From Pseudarthrobacter sp. AL07 (GTDB taxonomy: Bacteria; Actinomycetota; Actinomycetes; Actinomycetales; Micrococcaceae), in assembly GCF_029960665.1 (NCBI RefSeq), contig NZ_JASBRB010000020.1, positions 1 to 54,751 of the forward strand: a stretch of DNA of 54,751 nucleotides, given 5' to 3'. The number at the start of each line of letters is the position of its first letter. The first letter of the stretch is position 1. The notes under the pieces are model-generated. The model saw nothing but the letters and a program-made list of their open reading frames with translations. It made no database searches and was not told where the DNA came from. A program made the position numbers and the translations under genes. Below are positions 1-8,693 of this stretch, in pieces.

Positions 1-694
1 CGAGGGCGAGGGCTCCGGCGTCGTTCCCTGTCTCCTGGCTGACACCGGTGTCAGCGCCGCCGGCAGGCATTTTCATCTGCCCGGCCGTCAAGGTACCGCA
101 CAGTGCGGGGGACGTGGCAGCCAGCGGCAGGGTCGGTGCGAGGTCCGACTTGGCGGCCTGGCCGGCTGCGCTGAGGGTGGCGGGGTCAAGACCGTGGACC
201 ACAACAACGGCGGTACCGGCTTTCAGGGCGGCCTTGGTCTCGGCGTTCACCTCGAACGTGCGGTCAATGGTGTAGGAGGCACCCTGCCCGGCGACCTTAA
301 GGTCCAAGCCCGCTGCCGGGCTGGTGTCACCGCTGGTGGAGAGTGTGGTGACAATTCCGCCGTAGAACGGGGCGCCTTCGGTGGTGGAAATGACCTTGTC
401 GCCGTCCTTATCGGCCGACGGCGCCGGACACGTGCCCTCGGCTCCGCCGTGGATGTGCTGGACATGCGGGTACGGTGCGTCCATAAAAGTCGCGGCCAGG
501 CCCGAAACATTCAGGACAACGTGAGCCTGATTGCCCGTAACGTCAACAGTGACGGTGCCCGAACCCGTGCTGCCGTTAATCTGGCCCAGGGTCGACTGGT
601 AGGACTGGTCCGCTGCCATCGCGGGGGCACTGGAAAGGGCCAGCGCGGCCAAAGCCAGAGTGGGGACGGCCATAAAGCGAAGTGTCTTATTCAT
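1..694 (-). CDS. CHRD-domain secreted protein, 3' end beyond window
   Basis: An open frame runs on the minus strand from an ATG at 694 to the window edge without a stop, about 231 codons. GAGGAGATC lies just upstream of the start. The N-terminus MNKTLRF followed by an Ala/Leu-rich stretch and APAMA-ADQ is a clear Sec signal peptide, cleaved near residue 27. The mature part, with HVVLNVSGL and a PHVQHIHGG motif followed by CPAPSADKDGD, matches the CHRD fold seen in chordin and in bacterial exported proteins; the His cluster could bind metal. The biochemical role of bacterial CHRD proteins is not established. A C-terminal wall or membrane anchor may follow outside the window. Coding use is strong, and the plus-strand frames here are shadows. 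Confidence 0.8.
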   Translation of the reverse strand, partial: MNKTLRFMAVPTLALAALALSSAPAMAADQSYQSTLGQINGSTGSGTVTVDVTGNQAHVVLNVSGLAATFMDAPYPHVQHIHGGAEGTCPAPSADKDGDKVISTTEGAPFYGGIVTTLSTSGDTSPAAGLDLKVAGQGASYTIDRTFEVNAETKAALKAGTAVVVVHGLDPATLSAAGQAAKSDLAPTLPLAATSPALCGTLTAGQMKMPAGGADTGVSQETGNDAGALAL

Positions 695-797
695 TGAAAA
701 GATCTCCTCATACACGCGAGTGTGATGTTGGTGCCCCCGGACGGGGATACCTGTACTTCGGAACAACTCGCGGACTGGATGGGCGTGGATATTGCAA

Positions 798-1193
798 TTC
801 AGTAAATCCGTTGTGCCCATCGCAGCGGCTGTCGGCGGTGTAGCAGTTCCCGCCGTTATTTATGCGCTGATCAATCTGGCCATTCCTGAGACCCTGCAGG
901 GCTCGGCGACCCCTACGGCGACCGACATTGCGTTCGCCGTGGCTGTGCTGGCGATCATCGGGTCGCACCTGCCCAGTGCGCTGCGGATCTTCCTGCTGAC
1001 TTTGGCCGTGGTCGATCACCTTCTGGCCATCAGCATCATCGCGGTGTTCCACTCATTCGATATCCAGGCCGGACCACTGCTGCCGGCCCTCGTGGCGGCG
1101 GCACTACTGGTTGGGCGGATCCGTCAGTACCGTACCGTGCCGTGCAAGCCGAAGAAGCCTTCGATGCAGACCGAAACGGCATCCCGGACGTCT
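798..1193 (+). pseudogene. nhaA: nhaA relic with internal deletion
   Basis: The translation is nearly identical to the middle of the full NhaA encoded at 10294-11637, starting at [13 protein letters not shown] and running through [13 protein letters not shown] to IQAGPLL near position 1085. It then jumps to the C-terminal tail (QYR.V followed by a frameshifted copy of the DGIPDV end). Everything between is missing, as are the first 100 or so codons. The key aspartate pair of NhaA (VVDD) reads VVDH here, so even an expressed fragment should be inactive. The frame runs on to 1340, but homology stops at about 1193. It is best read as a decayed second copy made by duplication and deletion. Confidence 0.85.
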
Positions 1194-1477
1194 AATGCGC
1201 CGTCGACTCTTCAAAGCCTGCGACGTCGGAACTGGGCAGGAGTGTGGCCAAAGTCGATCCGAAGGCGCCAGTGCTGTTGCATGGGAACTCGTGAGCCGTT
1301 GGAGGGTTTCGAGCTGCTTTTTGCGTACAACGGGACGTAGTGGACAGTACGCTTAATTTTTCAGGTTCGGCGAGCTTGGAGCCAGTACCCAGGGTACTGA
1401 TAACGAAGAAAGGACTCCGGATCTGATCCTCTGATAGGAGTGAAGACCATGACTGAAGCACCTGTAAGGCTGGGGGC
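1194..1477. other. intergenic stretch, no gene seen
   Basis: These 284 bases lie between the nhaA relic and the DUF2254 gene. No frame has both a plausible start and a recognisable product. It presumably carries the promoter of the downstream gene, but I could not pick convincing -35 and -10 boxes. Confidence 0.4.
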
Positions 1478-2848
1478 ATGTTCCCGATGACTGGGCGTGT
1501 CGACCATTGGATGGATGCGTTGCGGACGCAGCTGTGGCCTCTTCCGGTGTTGGCGGTTGCGCTGGCCGTGGTTCTCGGGACGGCGGTGCCTGCCCTGGAT
1601 GCTGCAGTTGACGGCAAGCTGCCAGAAAGTGTCACTGTTCTTCTCTTCAGTGGAGGGCCGGAGGCGGCCCGGTCGGTGCTGCAGGCGATCTCGGGTTCCC
1701 TGATCACGGTGACGTCCCTGACGTTTTCGCTCACCGTGGTCACGCTGCAGCTGGCCAGCAGCCAATTTTCCCCGCGGCTGCTGCGGACTTTCACCTCGGA
1801 CCGTTTCGTCCACGGGACGCTGGCCCTCTTTCTGGCTGCCTTCGCTTTCGCGTTGACTGTCCTTCGAAGCGTCCGCGGCGAAGGCAGCGGAGCCAGCCCG
1901 TTCGTCCCGGAAATTTCCGTCACTGTCGCGTTCGTTCTCGCCATAGGCAGTGTTATCGGGCTGGTGCTCTTTTTGGCGCATCTCACCCGGGAGATCCGGG
2001 TGGAAACCATGATGCGCAGGGTCAACGTGGAAACCCAGGAGACCATCGACCGCGTCTTCCCGGAGAACCGCCCCCTGCCGGCGCCGGGACCGGATCCGGT
2101 CCCGGCAGAGGGGAAGATCCTCATCAACTCCACCAGTTCCGGATTCCTGACCTCCGTTGACAAGGGCTCACTGAAGCGGGCCGCGGAAGATGCGGGGGCA
2201 GTGATACGGATAGACCGGGAACCGGGCAGTTCCCTGGTGGCCGGTGTTCCCTTCGCCACCGTCTGGGCCGTTCAACCGGGAGCAACGCTCACCACCTCAG
2301 CCAGGGAAAGGCTGATTGAAAAGGTCAACGCCGCTGTGGCCACCGGGTTTGAACGCACCAACGTCCAGGACGTCGGATTCGGATTCCGCCAGCTGGTCGA
2401 CGTCGCTGCCCGTGCCCTCTCCCCAGGCATCAACGATCCCACCACCGCAGTGCACGTCATCGGGCACCTCTCCGTACTCCTGTGCCGGCTGGCGGAGCGA
2501 AGCCCTGGCCCTGAGCAGCTCAGGGACGACGGCGGGCGGGTGAGGGTTGTGGTTTCGCTTCCGGAACTCGAAGACCTTCTCAACATGGCGATGAACCAGC
2601 CCCGGCAATACGGAGCGGCCGATCCGGCCGTTGCCGGCCGGCTCCTGGGCCTGCTTGCGGAGCTCACCTGGTGCGACCGGAAGGACAAATACCGGGTGGA
2701 TATCCGAGAGCATCTGGGCCGGATGCGCAACGCCATCGGTGCCGCTGACTATTCGCCGGCAGAGCGGCGGAGCCTGCTGGAGCAGGCCGACTCCATAGAA
2801 CTCATGCAGCCAAAGAACCTGCACCCCGGCAACCCGGCGAGCCCGTGA
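1478..2848 (+). CDS. DUF2254 family membrane protein
   Basis: This 456-residue protein has two N-terminal hydrophobic segments (about 20-45 and 110-130) and a third near 150-170, followed by a long soluble domain. The segment ALSPGINDPTTA (around residue 312) is the hallmark of the DUF2254 family, whose members are predicted inner-membrane proteins of unknown function and similar length. The ATG at 1478 is followed by MTGRVDHW, and the family usually starts shortly before the first membrane segment, so this start or the Met at codon 4 fits. The gene stands alone between a relic and the copper-protein group, and nothing nearby suggests a role. Family assignment is confident, function is not. 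Confidence 0.85.
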   Translation: MFPMTGRVDHWMDALRTQLWPLPVLAVALAVVLGTAVPALDAAVDGKLPESVTVLLFSGGPEAARSVLQAISGSLITVTSLTFSLTVVTLQLASSQFSPRLLRTFTSDRFVHGTLALFLAAFAFALTVLRSVRGEGSGASPFVPEISVTVAFVLAIGSVIGLVLFLAHLTREIRVETMMRRVNVETQETIDRVFPENRPLPAPGPDPVPAEGKILINSTSSGFLTSVDKGSLKRAAEDAGAVIRIDREPGSSLVAGVPFATVWAVQPGATLTTSARERLIEKVNAAVATGFERTNVQDVGFGFRQLVDVAARALSPGINDPTTAVHVIGHLSVLLCRLAERSPGPEQLRDDGGRVRVVVSLPELEDLLNMAMNQPRQYGAADPAVAGRLLGLLAELTWCDRKDKYRVDIREHLGRMRNAIGAADYSPAERRSLLEQADSIELMQPKNLHPGNPASP

Positions 2849-3069
2849 GATTCCCTGCCCGGAACGGGACAGTCAGTGCCCGGCCGGGGCTTGTGACCTG
2901 CGCTTGAGGTTGCCAAGGCGGCGACCGTACTCGTCGTAGCCTCTTGCATGGTGGCAAGGCACGTACCGCATCGTGGCCTTCCAAACCGACGCAAAAGTAA
3001 CACACGCGTGATGGTTTGAACTGTGGCCGGAGGTTAGTCTGGACAGATGGTGTCCACCAGGAAGTGGGA

Positions 3070-3543
3070 ATGGCCGCGCTGAGTGGGTCTTCAAGAGGAA
3101 TGCTGCGCTGCCCGGTCCCGGTGCGGAGCGTATTCGTGTGGTTCCTTCTGGCCCTCCTCCTCGCGGGGGCAGCCTCCTACACTCATGGCAGCAGGTATGC
3201 CATCGTCCCAGGTCACAGTTCCTTCCAGTCAGCGGAGAAACGGGACGTTGAGGCAATGCCGCCGGAAACCGCAGCCAGCCAGGCCGGCCCTTCGGCATCG
3301 GCGTCCCAGCCCGTCAGCGTCGTCCACGAGGCCAACCCGTCCGTTGAGCCTGAGGCTCTGGCTCAGGAATGCTGTGAACGGCGTCTGGCTCCCCGGAGCG
3401 AACCGGCACCGCTGAGGACTGGCGCATTGGACCCGCCGCCCTTGACCCATCAGGAGCCTGGCGGAATTCTTTGCAGCGTTGTGCCTTCGGAACCGGCTTT
3501 GCCGGCGCTGACCGTGGTCAAGCTTTCCATCAGCAGGACGTAG
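3070..3543 (+). CDS. small exported protein upstream of the copper-storage gene
   Basis: From the ATG at 3070 (preceded by AGGAAG) the product is about 157 residues. The frame is open back to 3016, but the ATG with its ribosome site is the better start. One hydrophobic segment (VFVWFLLALLLAGAAS) near residues 20-36 acts as a signal or anchor. The rest is Pro/Ala/Ser-rich with an ECCERR motif and no recognised domain. Its stop is 60 bases before the Cys-rich copper protein, so the two are probably co-transcribed. Small exported companions are common next to such copper proteins in actinobacteria, but the link here rests on position only. Confidence 0.55.
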   Translation: MAALSGSSRGMLRCPVPVRSVFVWFLLALLLAGAASYTHGSRYAIVPGHSSFQSAEKRDVEAMPPETAASQAGPSASASQPVSVVHEANPSVEPEALAQECCERRLAPRSEPAPLRTGALDPPPLTHQEPGGILCSVVPSEPALPALTVVKLSISRT

Positions 3544-3603
3544 AAACGGTTCGCCGTTCCACTTCGTCACGACCCGCTGTTTCAGATCCGGAAAGAGAAA
3601 CCA

Positions 3604-4011
3604 ATGACACATGTACAGTCCATGCTGGACGCCCATCCAGAGGACCTCGGAAGCATTGATAAAGCCAAGCTCGTGGAATGCATCCAGGCGTGCTTTGAGT
3701 GCGCTCAGACGTGCACCGCGTGCGCCGACGCCTGCCTCAGTGAAGGGATGGTCGCCGAGCTGACCATCTGCATCCGCACCAATCTTGACTGCGTCGACAT
3801 CTGCGTGGCCGCCGGGAAGATCCTCTCGCGCCAGGGCAGCTACGACGCTGACATGACCCGTGCAGTGCTGGAAGCGTGCCGTACCGTCTGCAAGGCGTGC
3901 GCCGATGAATGCGGGCAGCATGCGTCCATGCACCGCCCCTGCGAGGTGTGCGTCGAAGCCTGTCGCCGCTGCGAGCAGGCGTGCGCTGATCTCCTCACCT
4001 CGTTGGGCTGA
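3604..4011 (+). CDS. four-helix-bundle copper-binding protein (Csp-like)
   Basis: A 135-residue protein with 18 cysteines spaced along predicted helices in CxxxC and CxxC patterns (CIQACFECAQTC, CVDIC, CKACADEC, CEVCVEACRRC). This is the layout of the DUF326/Csp copper-storage family, in which a four-helix bundle lined with Cys holds many Cu(I) ions. No signal peptide is visible, so it is probably a cytosolic Csp3-type protein that buffers or stores copper. AAAGAGAAACC lies in front of the ATG. Its neighbours are two small proteins of unknown role. No copper repressor or Cu-ATPase is adjacent. Confidence 0.85.
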   Translation: MTHVQSMLDAHPEDLGSIDKAKLVECIQACFECAQTCTACADACLSEGMVAELTICIRTNLDCVDICVAAGKILSRQGSYDADMTRAVLEACRTVCKACADECGQHASMHRPCEVCVEACRRCEQACADLLTSLG

Positions 4012-4022
4012 GGGGCGCAATA

Positions 4023-4277
4023 ATGACACATTCACAGATTTCCCGGGCGGATCGTGGTGCCCGGCAGAAGGCACAGCCAAGCAACGCAGCGCGTGGCGGG
4101 CTCTCAGAGGATCCGCAACTGCGCCGGATGCTGACCACACACATCCACTGTGGTGAGCCCATGCAGCCGGTACCCGTGGACCCGGGCCCGCCTGTCGGGT
4201 CCCCAGGAAGGAATGACGGTGGCCTGCTGACGTACAGGTGCGCGTGCGGGTTTAGATTCGATCAACGGCGGGACTGA
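4023..4277 (+). CDS. small protein with Cys-rich C-terminus
   Basis: An 84-residue frame starts 11 bases after the Csp-like gene, with its ATG just past GAGGGGCGCAATA. The C-terminal half contains HCGEPMQP and YRCACGFRFD, which could form a small zinc ribbon or Cu site (Cys/His pairs about 35 residues apart). I do not recognise the family. Spacing suggests a third member of the copper-storage transcription unit. It could be a chance frame, though GC-rich codon use favours a real gene. Confidence 0.5.
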   Translation: MTHSQISRADRGARQKAQPSNAARGGLSEDPQLRRMLTTHIHCGEPMQPVPVDPGPPVGSPGRNDGGLLTYRCACGFRFDQRRD

Positions 4278-4620
4278 CCGGGACGGTGTTCAGCGGTCAT
4301 GGTTGCAGGAGGCTCCTGTCCGCACTCTGATGGTGAGACGTTCGCGTGGACCCGCCTGCGGGGAAGGAGTCAGGAATGATCCGGCGGAGCGGATCGGCCT
4401 CTACCCTCGTCTCGCCGCGGTGACCTACCACGTCGAGGATGGACCACCACATCCGGAGCGAAGGTAATGATGTGCTCGACGGCGGCGGACAGCAGCTGGC
4501 CGACGCCTGGTCGAATCACCGTCCCGAACGTTGGGGCCAGCGCCCGGGGGAAATGCCCTGGTCATGGATGAACTGCGCCAAGTCCAGGTAAGGCCCTGCA
4601 TGCCACTTGAGCGACGAAGT
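4278..4620. other. no recognised gene; possible minus-strand relic
   Basis: No intact gene is seen in these 343 bases. On the minus strand around 4425-4545 a frame reads GTVIRPGVGQLLSAA and EHIITFAPDVVV, which looks coding in composition but has no start and no family I can name. It may be a gene fragment just downstream of the ABC permease. Confidence 0.35.
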
Positions 4621-6243
4621 TCAGGTGGTGAGATCACGACGCCGGATGGAGTAGGCGGCCATTCCGGCCAACGCGGCGGCCACGAGCGCCAGGACCAACG
4701 CACCGGCCGGGTCGAAGGACTCTACGGGCATGGCCGAGGAGTGCCGGAACGGGCTTATGTCCTGGAGCCATACCGGCAGACCAAACAGCTCCCCGAATTC
4801 GCCAAGCACGAGTCCAGCCGCCAGCATCCCCCAGCCCAGCAGAACACTGAACCGCGGCGCGAACGCGAAGACCACAGCGGCCGCCGCCAAGAACACCAGG
4901 GCAGCAGGGACGTGCGCCAGCGCTGCCGGGACGACAGACACTGCAGGCCCGTTGGCGCTCCCCGAGAGTCCCAGGCCTACGGCGGCAGATACGCCCGTCG
5001 TTCCAGAGACAAGTACCGTCGAGACAGCCGCGATGAGCAGGTTCGCGCCGAGCCACCGGCCCCGCGACTTCGGGGCCGCAAGGAGAAACTCGGCCCTGCC
5101 TTCGGCTTCTTCGGCGCGCATCCGCAGCACCGCCTGAATGCCTGCCGCCGCCGCGAACACCCCGGCCACGCCAAGCAGGGCCGTAACGAACACGTCGATC
5201 AGCCCGGCCTGCCCGCCCGGCACGAGCCGGGAAATGAGTTCCTTCAGCGGTGCCACACTGGACACGGTCTGGGAAACCAGAGGGCCAAGGGCGCCAGCCA
5301 CGGCGCCCAACACAGCGGCCCCAATGCACCACCCGGCCACAGTGGCGCGCTGCAGCCGCCAGGCCAGGCCCACGAACGATGTGCCCCCGACTCCGGCCCT
5401 CTCCCTGCCGCCGCGTTGGGGCACGAGACTCGCGCCCACATCCCGCACTCGACGGAGCATCACGGCACCGGCTGCCAGACCCAGCGCGGCAGCGAGAAGG
5501 ACCAGCAGCGTGACCAGGTCCGGGCTGGTGAACGGCCGTGAGCGCTGGCCCCAGCCGATGGGCGACAGGAGTGAGGGCCACGCACTGCTCACGTGCAGCA
5601 GGTCCGCCGCCGGGCTCCCGAGCGCGTCCCCGACACCTCGGAGCAGATACGCAACGCCCACCAGGCCTGCGGCCGCACCATTTGCGCTCCTGCCCGAGGG
5701 CAAGACCTGGGCGACGACCGCGCCGAGGCCCGCAAAGAAGACGCCAACAGCCCCGACGGCGGCACCGGCCCCCACTGCGCCGGCAACCGGCAGCCCGGCC
5801 GCGACGAAACCGGCCGCAACAAACACAGACAGAAGCAGGTTCGCGGCCCCGCCCAGCAGAAACGTCGCGACCAGGGATGCTGCCCGTTGCAGGGGGACGG
5901 CGCCGAGGAGTTCGGCGCGTCCCAGTTCCTCATCGGCGCGGGTGTGTCGCACCACCAGGAAGGTGCTCATCAGTGCTGCCAGGACCGCCATGAACGCGAA
6001 GCCCTGGAAGAACACGACAGCTCCGGCGCCGGTCCCGTCGGGCAGACCGCGGACGAAGAGGAACGCCGGGTTCGATGCTGCCAGGGTCAGGATCGCCGCC
6101 TGCGAGGGCTCATCACCGAACTGGATGACGACCGCATTGGAAGTCGCAAAGCCGAGCAGAGAGATGCCCAGGATCCAGACGGGCAGCGTCGCCCGATCCC
6201 TGCGTGCCTGGAACCGTGCCAGCCGCAGCACGCCGGGCATCAC
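4621..6243 (-). CDS. ABC-2 type exporter permease
   Basis: This 540-residue, Ala/Gly/Val/Leu-rich polytopic membrane protein has about 12 hydrophobic segments in two halves. Each half begins with a LARFQARRDR- or LAWRLQR-like amphipathic start, as in large ABC-2 permeases of the tetronasin/antibiotic exporter type, where two six-helix units are fused. A soluble loop follows the fourth segment in each half (HTRADEELGRAELL and RMRAEEAEGRAEFLL), a typical internal repeat of this family. The start ATG overlaps the stop of the ATPase gene by ATGA, so the two are translationally coupled and form one transporter. The exported substrate is unknown, probably a hydrophobic drug or peptide. Confidence 0.85.
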   Translation of the reverse strand: MMPGVLRLARFQARRDRATLPVWILGISLLGFATSNAVVIQFGDEPSQAAILTLAASNPAFLFVRGLPDGTGAGAVVFFQGFAFMAVLAALMSTFLVVRHTRADEELGRAELLGAVPLQRAASLVATFLLGGAANLLLSVFVAAGFVAAGLPVAGAVGAGAAVGAVGVFFAGLGAVVAQVLPSGRSANGAAAGLVGVAYLLRGVGDALGSPAADLLHVSSAWPSLLSPIGWGQRSRPFTSPDLVTLLVLLAAALGLAAGAVMLRRVRDVGASLVPQRGGRERAGVGGTSFVGLAWRLQRATVAGWCIGAAVLGAVAGALGPLVSQTVSSVAPLKELISRLVPGGQAGLIDVFVTALLGVAGVFAAAAGIQAVLRMRAEEAEGRAEFLLAAPKSRGRWLGANLLIAAVSTVLVSGTTGVSAAVGLGLSGSANGPAVSVVPAALAHVPAALVFLAAAAVVFAFAPRFSVLLGWGMLAAGLVLGEFGELFGLPVWLQDISPFRHSSAMPVESFDPAGALVLALVAAALAGMAAYSIRRRDLTT

Positions 6244-7163
6244 TTCACCCCACCGCTGTTGCCGCTATCGATATCGCTGTAGTGGCGCAGAAACAAGGAC
6301 TCCAGGGACGGCGGAGCCACCGTGAGCGCGCTGATCCCGGGCTCGGAGATGCCGGCCAGGACAGCACCAAGGTCGGTGGCGTCCGCGTCGAAATCGACGG
6401 CGGCTCCGTCGATGCTGATCCCGTGCGTGCCCGGCAGCCCCGCCAGCCGCGACGGGTCGGCGAGCCCGGTGACCCGGAAATGTGTGCGGTTCAGGTGCCG
6501 CAGATCGGCCAGCGTTCCCGTCTCGACCGCGGTTCCGGAACGGATGATGGTGACCCGGTCGCACAGCTGTTCGACCTCGCTGAGAATGTGGCTGGAGAGC
6601 AGGACAGTGGCCCCGTCCCGGCTGACCCGCCGGATCTGGCGGCGGAATACGGCATCCATTACCGGGTCCAGGCCTGCGCTGGGCTCGTCGAGCAGATACA
6701 GGCGGGCAGGGCGGGCGAACGCGGCAATCAAGGCGACCTTCTGACGGTTGCCTTTCGAGTAGGTCCTGGCCTTACTCCGCGGGTCGAACTCAAACTCCTG
6801 GATGAGATCCCGGCGAAGATTCTCGTCGGCGCCTCCGCGAAGGCCGGTGATCAGGTCGATGATTTCCCCGCCTGACAAGTTCGGCCATAGACTCACATCC
6901 CCTGAGACGTAGGCGATGTCCCGATGCGTGCGGACAGGGTCGGCCCAGGGATCCAGCCCGAACACCCGGGCCGTGCCGGACGTCGCGCGAATCAGCCCTA
7001 ACAGCACCCGCAGCGTGGTCGACTTACCTGCACCATTGGGGCCCAGAAAACCGTGGACTTCGCCGACGGCGACGCTCAGGTTCAGTCCGTCCAGTGCCCG
7101 TGTCCTGCCGAAATTCTTCACAAGACCAAGGGTTTCAATGATAGGTTGTACTTCTGCACTCAT
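6240..7163 (-). CDS. ABC exporter ATP-binding protein
   Basis: From the ATG at 7163 the product is 307 residues. The frame stays open upstream to 7340, but that stretch is the untranslated leader, and CTGAGGAGC sits at the right distance from the chosen start. It shows the Walker A motif GPNGAGKST, a signature replaced by YSKGNRQKV, the Walker B LYLLDEPSAGLDP and the switch His in LLSSHILSEVEQ. The C-terminal 90 residues are the extension typical of DrrA-type exporter ATPases. It powers the permease encoded by the overlapping downstream gene. A leader element shared with nhaA lies between about 7220 and 7262. Confidence 0.92.
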   Translation of the reverse strand: MSAEVQPIIETLGLVKNFGRTRALDGLNLSVAVGEVHGFLGPNGAGKSTTLRVLLGLIRATSGTARVFGLDPWADPVRTHRDIAYVSGDVSLWPNLSGGEIIDLITGLRGGADENLRRDLIQEFEFDPRSKARTYSKGNRQKVALIAAFARPARLYLLDEPSAGLDPVMDAVFRRQIRRVSRDGATVLLSSHILSEVEQLCDRVTIIRSGTAVETGTLADLRHLNRTHFRVTGLADPSRLAGLPGTHGISIDGAAVDFDADATDLGAVLAGISEPGISALTVAPPSLESLFLRHYSDIDSGNSGGVK

Positions 7164-7219
7164 GAGCTGCCCGCTCCTCAGGTCCACGCACGAACGCCCG
7201 AGGCGGTCGCTAGGGCATT

Positions 7220-7262
7220 CCGTGGGCACCGCCCACGGGCCGACCAGGCTTCCCGGCTCTCC
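7220..7262 (-). promoter_or_regulatory. structured leader shared with nhaA
   Basis: Reading the minus strand, GAGCCGGGAAG followed by CCTGGTCGGC and CCGT lies about 75-100 bases before the exporter ATPase start. Almost the same string precedes nhaA. The outer GCCG and CGGC can pair. Directly after it, a perfect 8-bp stem with a 3-base loop (7220-7238) could act as an expression platform. No coding role is apparent. The sequence looks like a cis-acting RNA or an operator; the class is not identified. Confidence 0.5.
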
Positions 7263-7380
7263 GATCCACAGCATACAAGCACCGGAACAGACTAGGAAGG
7301 CTGGCCCCACAGAACCCGAAAATCCACCCTTCGCCATCACTTTCAGCGACCGATTCCCGGCAGCTGAAAGCTACTAAAAG

Positions 7381-7655
7381 AAGACCCCGGATACACCGGC
7401 CATGCCTCGGTTGGTCGAAGCAGAAAAGACGAGAGAACATTCCTCCCCAGGCCTCGGCCATAGTGCACCCATGTAGATCAATGATTGAAGCCTCGCTGGA
7501 TACCGCCGCCGGGAGAGGCATCTGCCCGGCGTCTCCTACGGCAGATGTCCAGCGGTGCCGTCCAGCCCCGGCGTTTCCAAAAGTGCCCGCGCACGATCTT
7601 GCCCCGGCGAGAGTGTTCGGTGACCCAAACTTCCAAGCCGCAGCCGTTTGCTTGC
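7381..7655. other. no intact gene; possible decayed end of the hipA relic
   Basis: This stretch lies between the ABC leader and the hipA relic. Minus-strand frames continue for short distances (for example LGHRTLSPGQDRARALLETPGL) but break with stops. It may be the frameshifted C-terminal tail of the hipA relic. No promoter or RNA gene is evident. Confidence 0.3.
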
Positions 7656-8020
7656 CTACTCCCGCATCAGCCGAAACTCCAGGGCGTAGTCGATCAAATC
7701 CCTGACATACCGATCCCACAGGCTCCCGCCAGGGGTCAGTGGTGTCTCAGAGACCCCGGAGGGCACCGGGTTCACCTCGAATGAAGGAGACAGTCTCCAG
7801 CCCTTCCCAGCCCGCAGCAAGCCGTGATTCCGCATGTGGTCATCCGTGTTGTCCTCCGCAAGAGCCTGAAGGTCGCGGATGCCGGCGCTCTTTCCCCACG
7901 TCGACGGCCCCCCTTGTACACGAAAACGCAGGGCTCCCCGGCGAATCTGGTCGTTGACCAGCAGCATGTACCCGGTCTCCCCCAGTGTGGTCAGTCTCGT
8001 GACTTCATAGCCCGTCGGAC
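7656..8020 (-). pseudogene. hipA-type kinase toxin relic
   Basis: The minus strand encodes YEVTRLTTLGETGYMLLV and RRGALRF, then within about 20 residues AEDNTDDHMRNHG and GWRLSPSFEVNP, ending at a stop after RLMRE. These are recognisable pieces of HipA-family Ser/Thr kinases (the catalytic NxDDH-like segment and the WxLSP(A)xDxNP block). In intact HipA the two pieces are separated by roughly 150 residues, so a large internal deletion is present, and neither the N-terminus nor a HipB antitoxin gene is found. It is a dead remnant, flanked by the ABC exporter and the merR gene. Confidence 0.7.
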
Positions 8021-8130
8021 AGGCCGCGGACGGACAGGAACGCCGGGCTCACCGCCGTCATTTTGATGGTCTCCGATCCACCGCCTAGGTCCGGTCCAAC
8101 CCGCCAGGGAAGAGCCACGGGCAGTGCTCG

Positions 8131-8514
8131 TTAGGGCCGTGCGCTGAGCCGCTGGATGAACTCGTCCGCTTGGGCCAGGTTCCGGGCTATCTTGGCCCGT
8201 TGATGGACCGCTTTCTCCAGGAACCCACGGAGTCGGGCGTGCGCCTCCTCCGTGGCGGCAGAGGCCTCGTCCGGGGTAAGGATACCGAGGATGCCGGCCA
8301 TTTCTTCCAGTGAAAACCCCAGCGGCTTCATTTGCTTGATGACCATTAGACGCTCGAAATCAGCCTCCGAATAGACCCGGAAGCCCCCGTCGGTCCGCGC
8401 AGTCGCCGGCAACAGACCGACGTCGTCGTAATGGCGAATGGTCCGCAGGGACAGACCCGTCCGTTCTGCCAATTCACCAATGTGCATCGTGCCCGTGCTT
8501 GTTTTTGCCGTCAT
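8131..8514 (-). CDS. MerR family transcriptional regulator
   Basis: A 127-residue protein with the N-terminal MerR winged helix (HIGELAERTGLSLRTIRHYDDVGLLPA, then GGFRVYSEADFERL), the dimerisation helix from about residue 80, and no cysteines in the C-terminal effector region, so a classic metal sensor is unlikely. It is divergent from the SulP gene, with 179 bases between the starts. A dyad at 8543-8563 lies just in front of its start. It probably regulates itself and the transporter by twisting an over-long promoter spacer, as MerR proteins do. The signal is unknown. Confidence 0.88.
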   Translation of the reverse strand: MTAKTSTGTMHIGELAERTGLSLRTIRHYDDVGLLPATARTDGGFRVYSEADFERLMVIKQMKPLGFSLEEMAGILGILTPDEASAATEEAHARLRGFLEKAVHQRAKIARNLAQADEFIQRLSARP

Positions 8515-8542
8515 CAGGGCCTCCGTCCTGTTCTGATTTCAA

Positions 8543-8563
8543 ACCCTACCATCACGTTAGGGT
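8543..8563. promoter_or_regulatory. MerR-type dyad operator
   Basis: ACCCTA, nine bases, then TAGGGT form a symmetrical 21-bp site between the divergent merR and sulP genes. ACCCTNA/TNAGGGT dyads of this length are typical binding sites of MerR-family activators in actinobacteria. It starts 29 bases before the merR start codon and lies about 130 bases before the sulP ATG. Confidence 0.6.
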
Positions 8564-8693
8564 AGAGTTTCTGGTGAGTGGTGAGACCTACCAGGGCAGT
8601 TCCCGCTCTTCCCGGCGCGGTGTTGCGCCCCTTCATTCTTCGACAGAGCGAAGCCGCATGCGTGCGTCTTCCTGACCATGAACGGAGCCAGCA

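Noticed and set aside
1192..2259. 355-codon minus-strand frame over the DUF2254 gene
   Set aside because: Shadow frame; Ser/Thr/Arg-rich with no motif, and it overlaps the recognised gene almost entirely.
5138..6325. 395-codon plus-strand frame opposite the ABC permease
   Set aside because: Pro/Ala/Thr/Arg repeats typical of the complement of an Ala-rich membrane protein gene.
6240..7340. N-terminal extension of the exporter ATPase (59 extra residues)
   Set aside because: The extension lies in the leader with the nhaA-like element; the ATG at 7163 has a ribosome site and starts the family-typical sequence.
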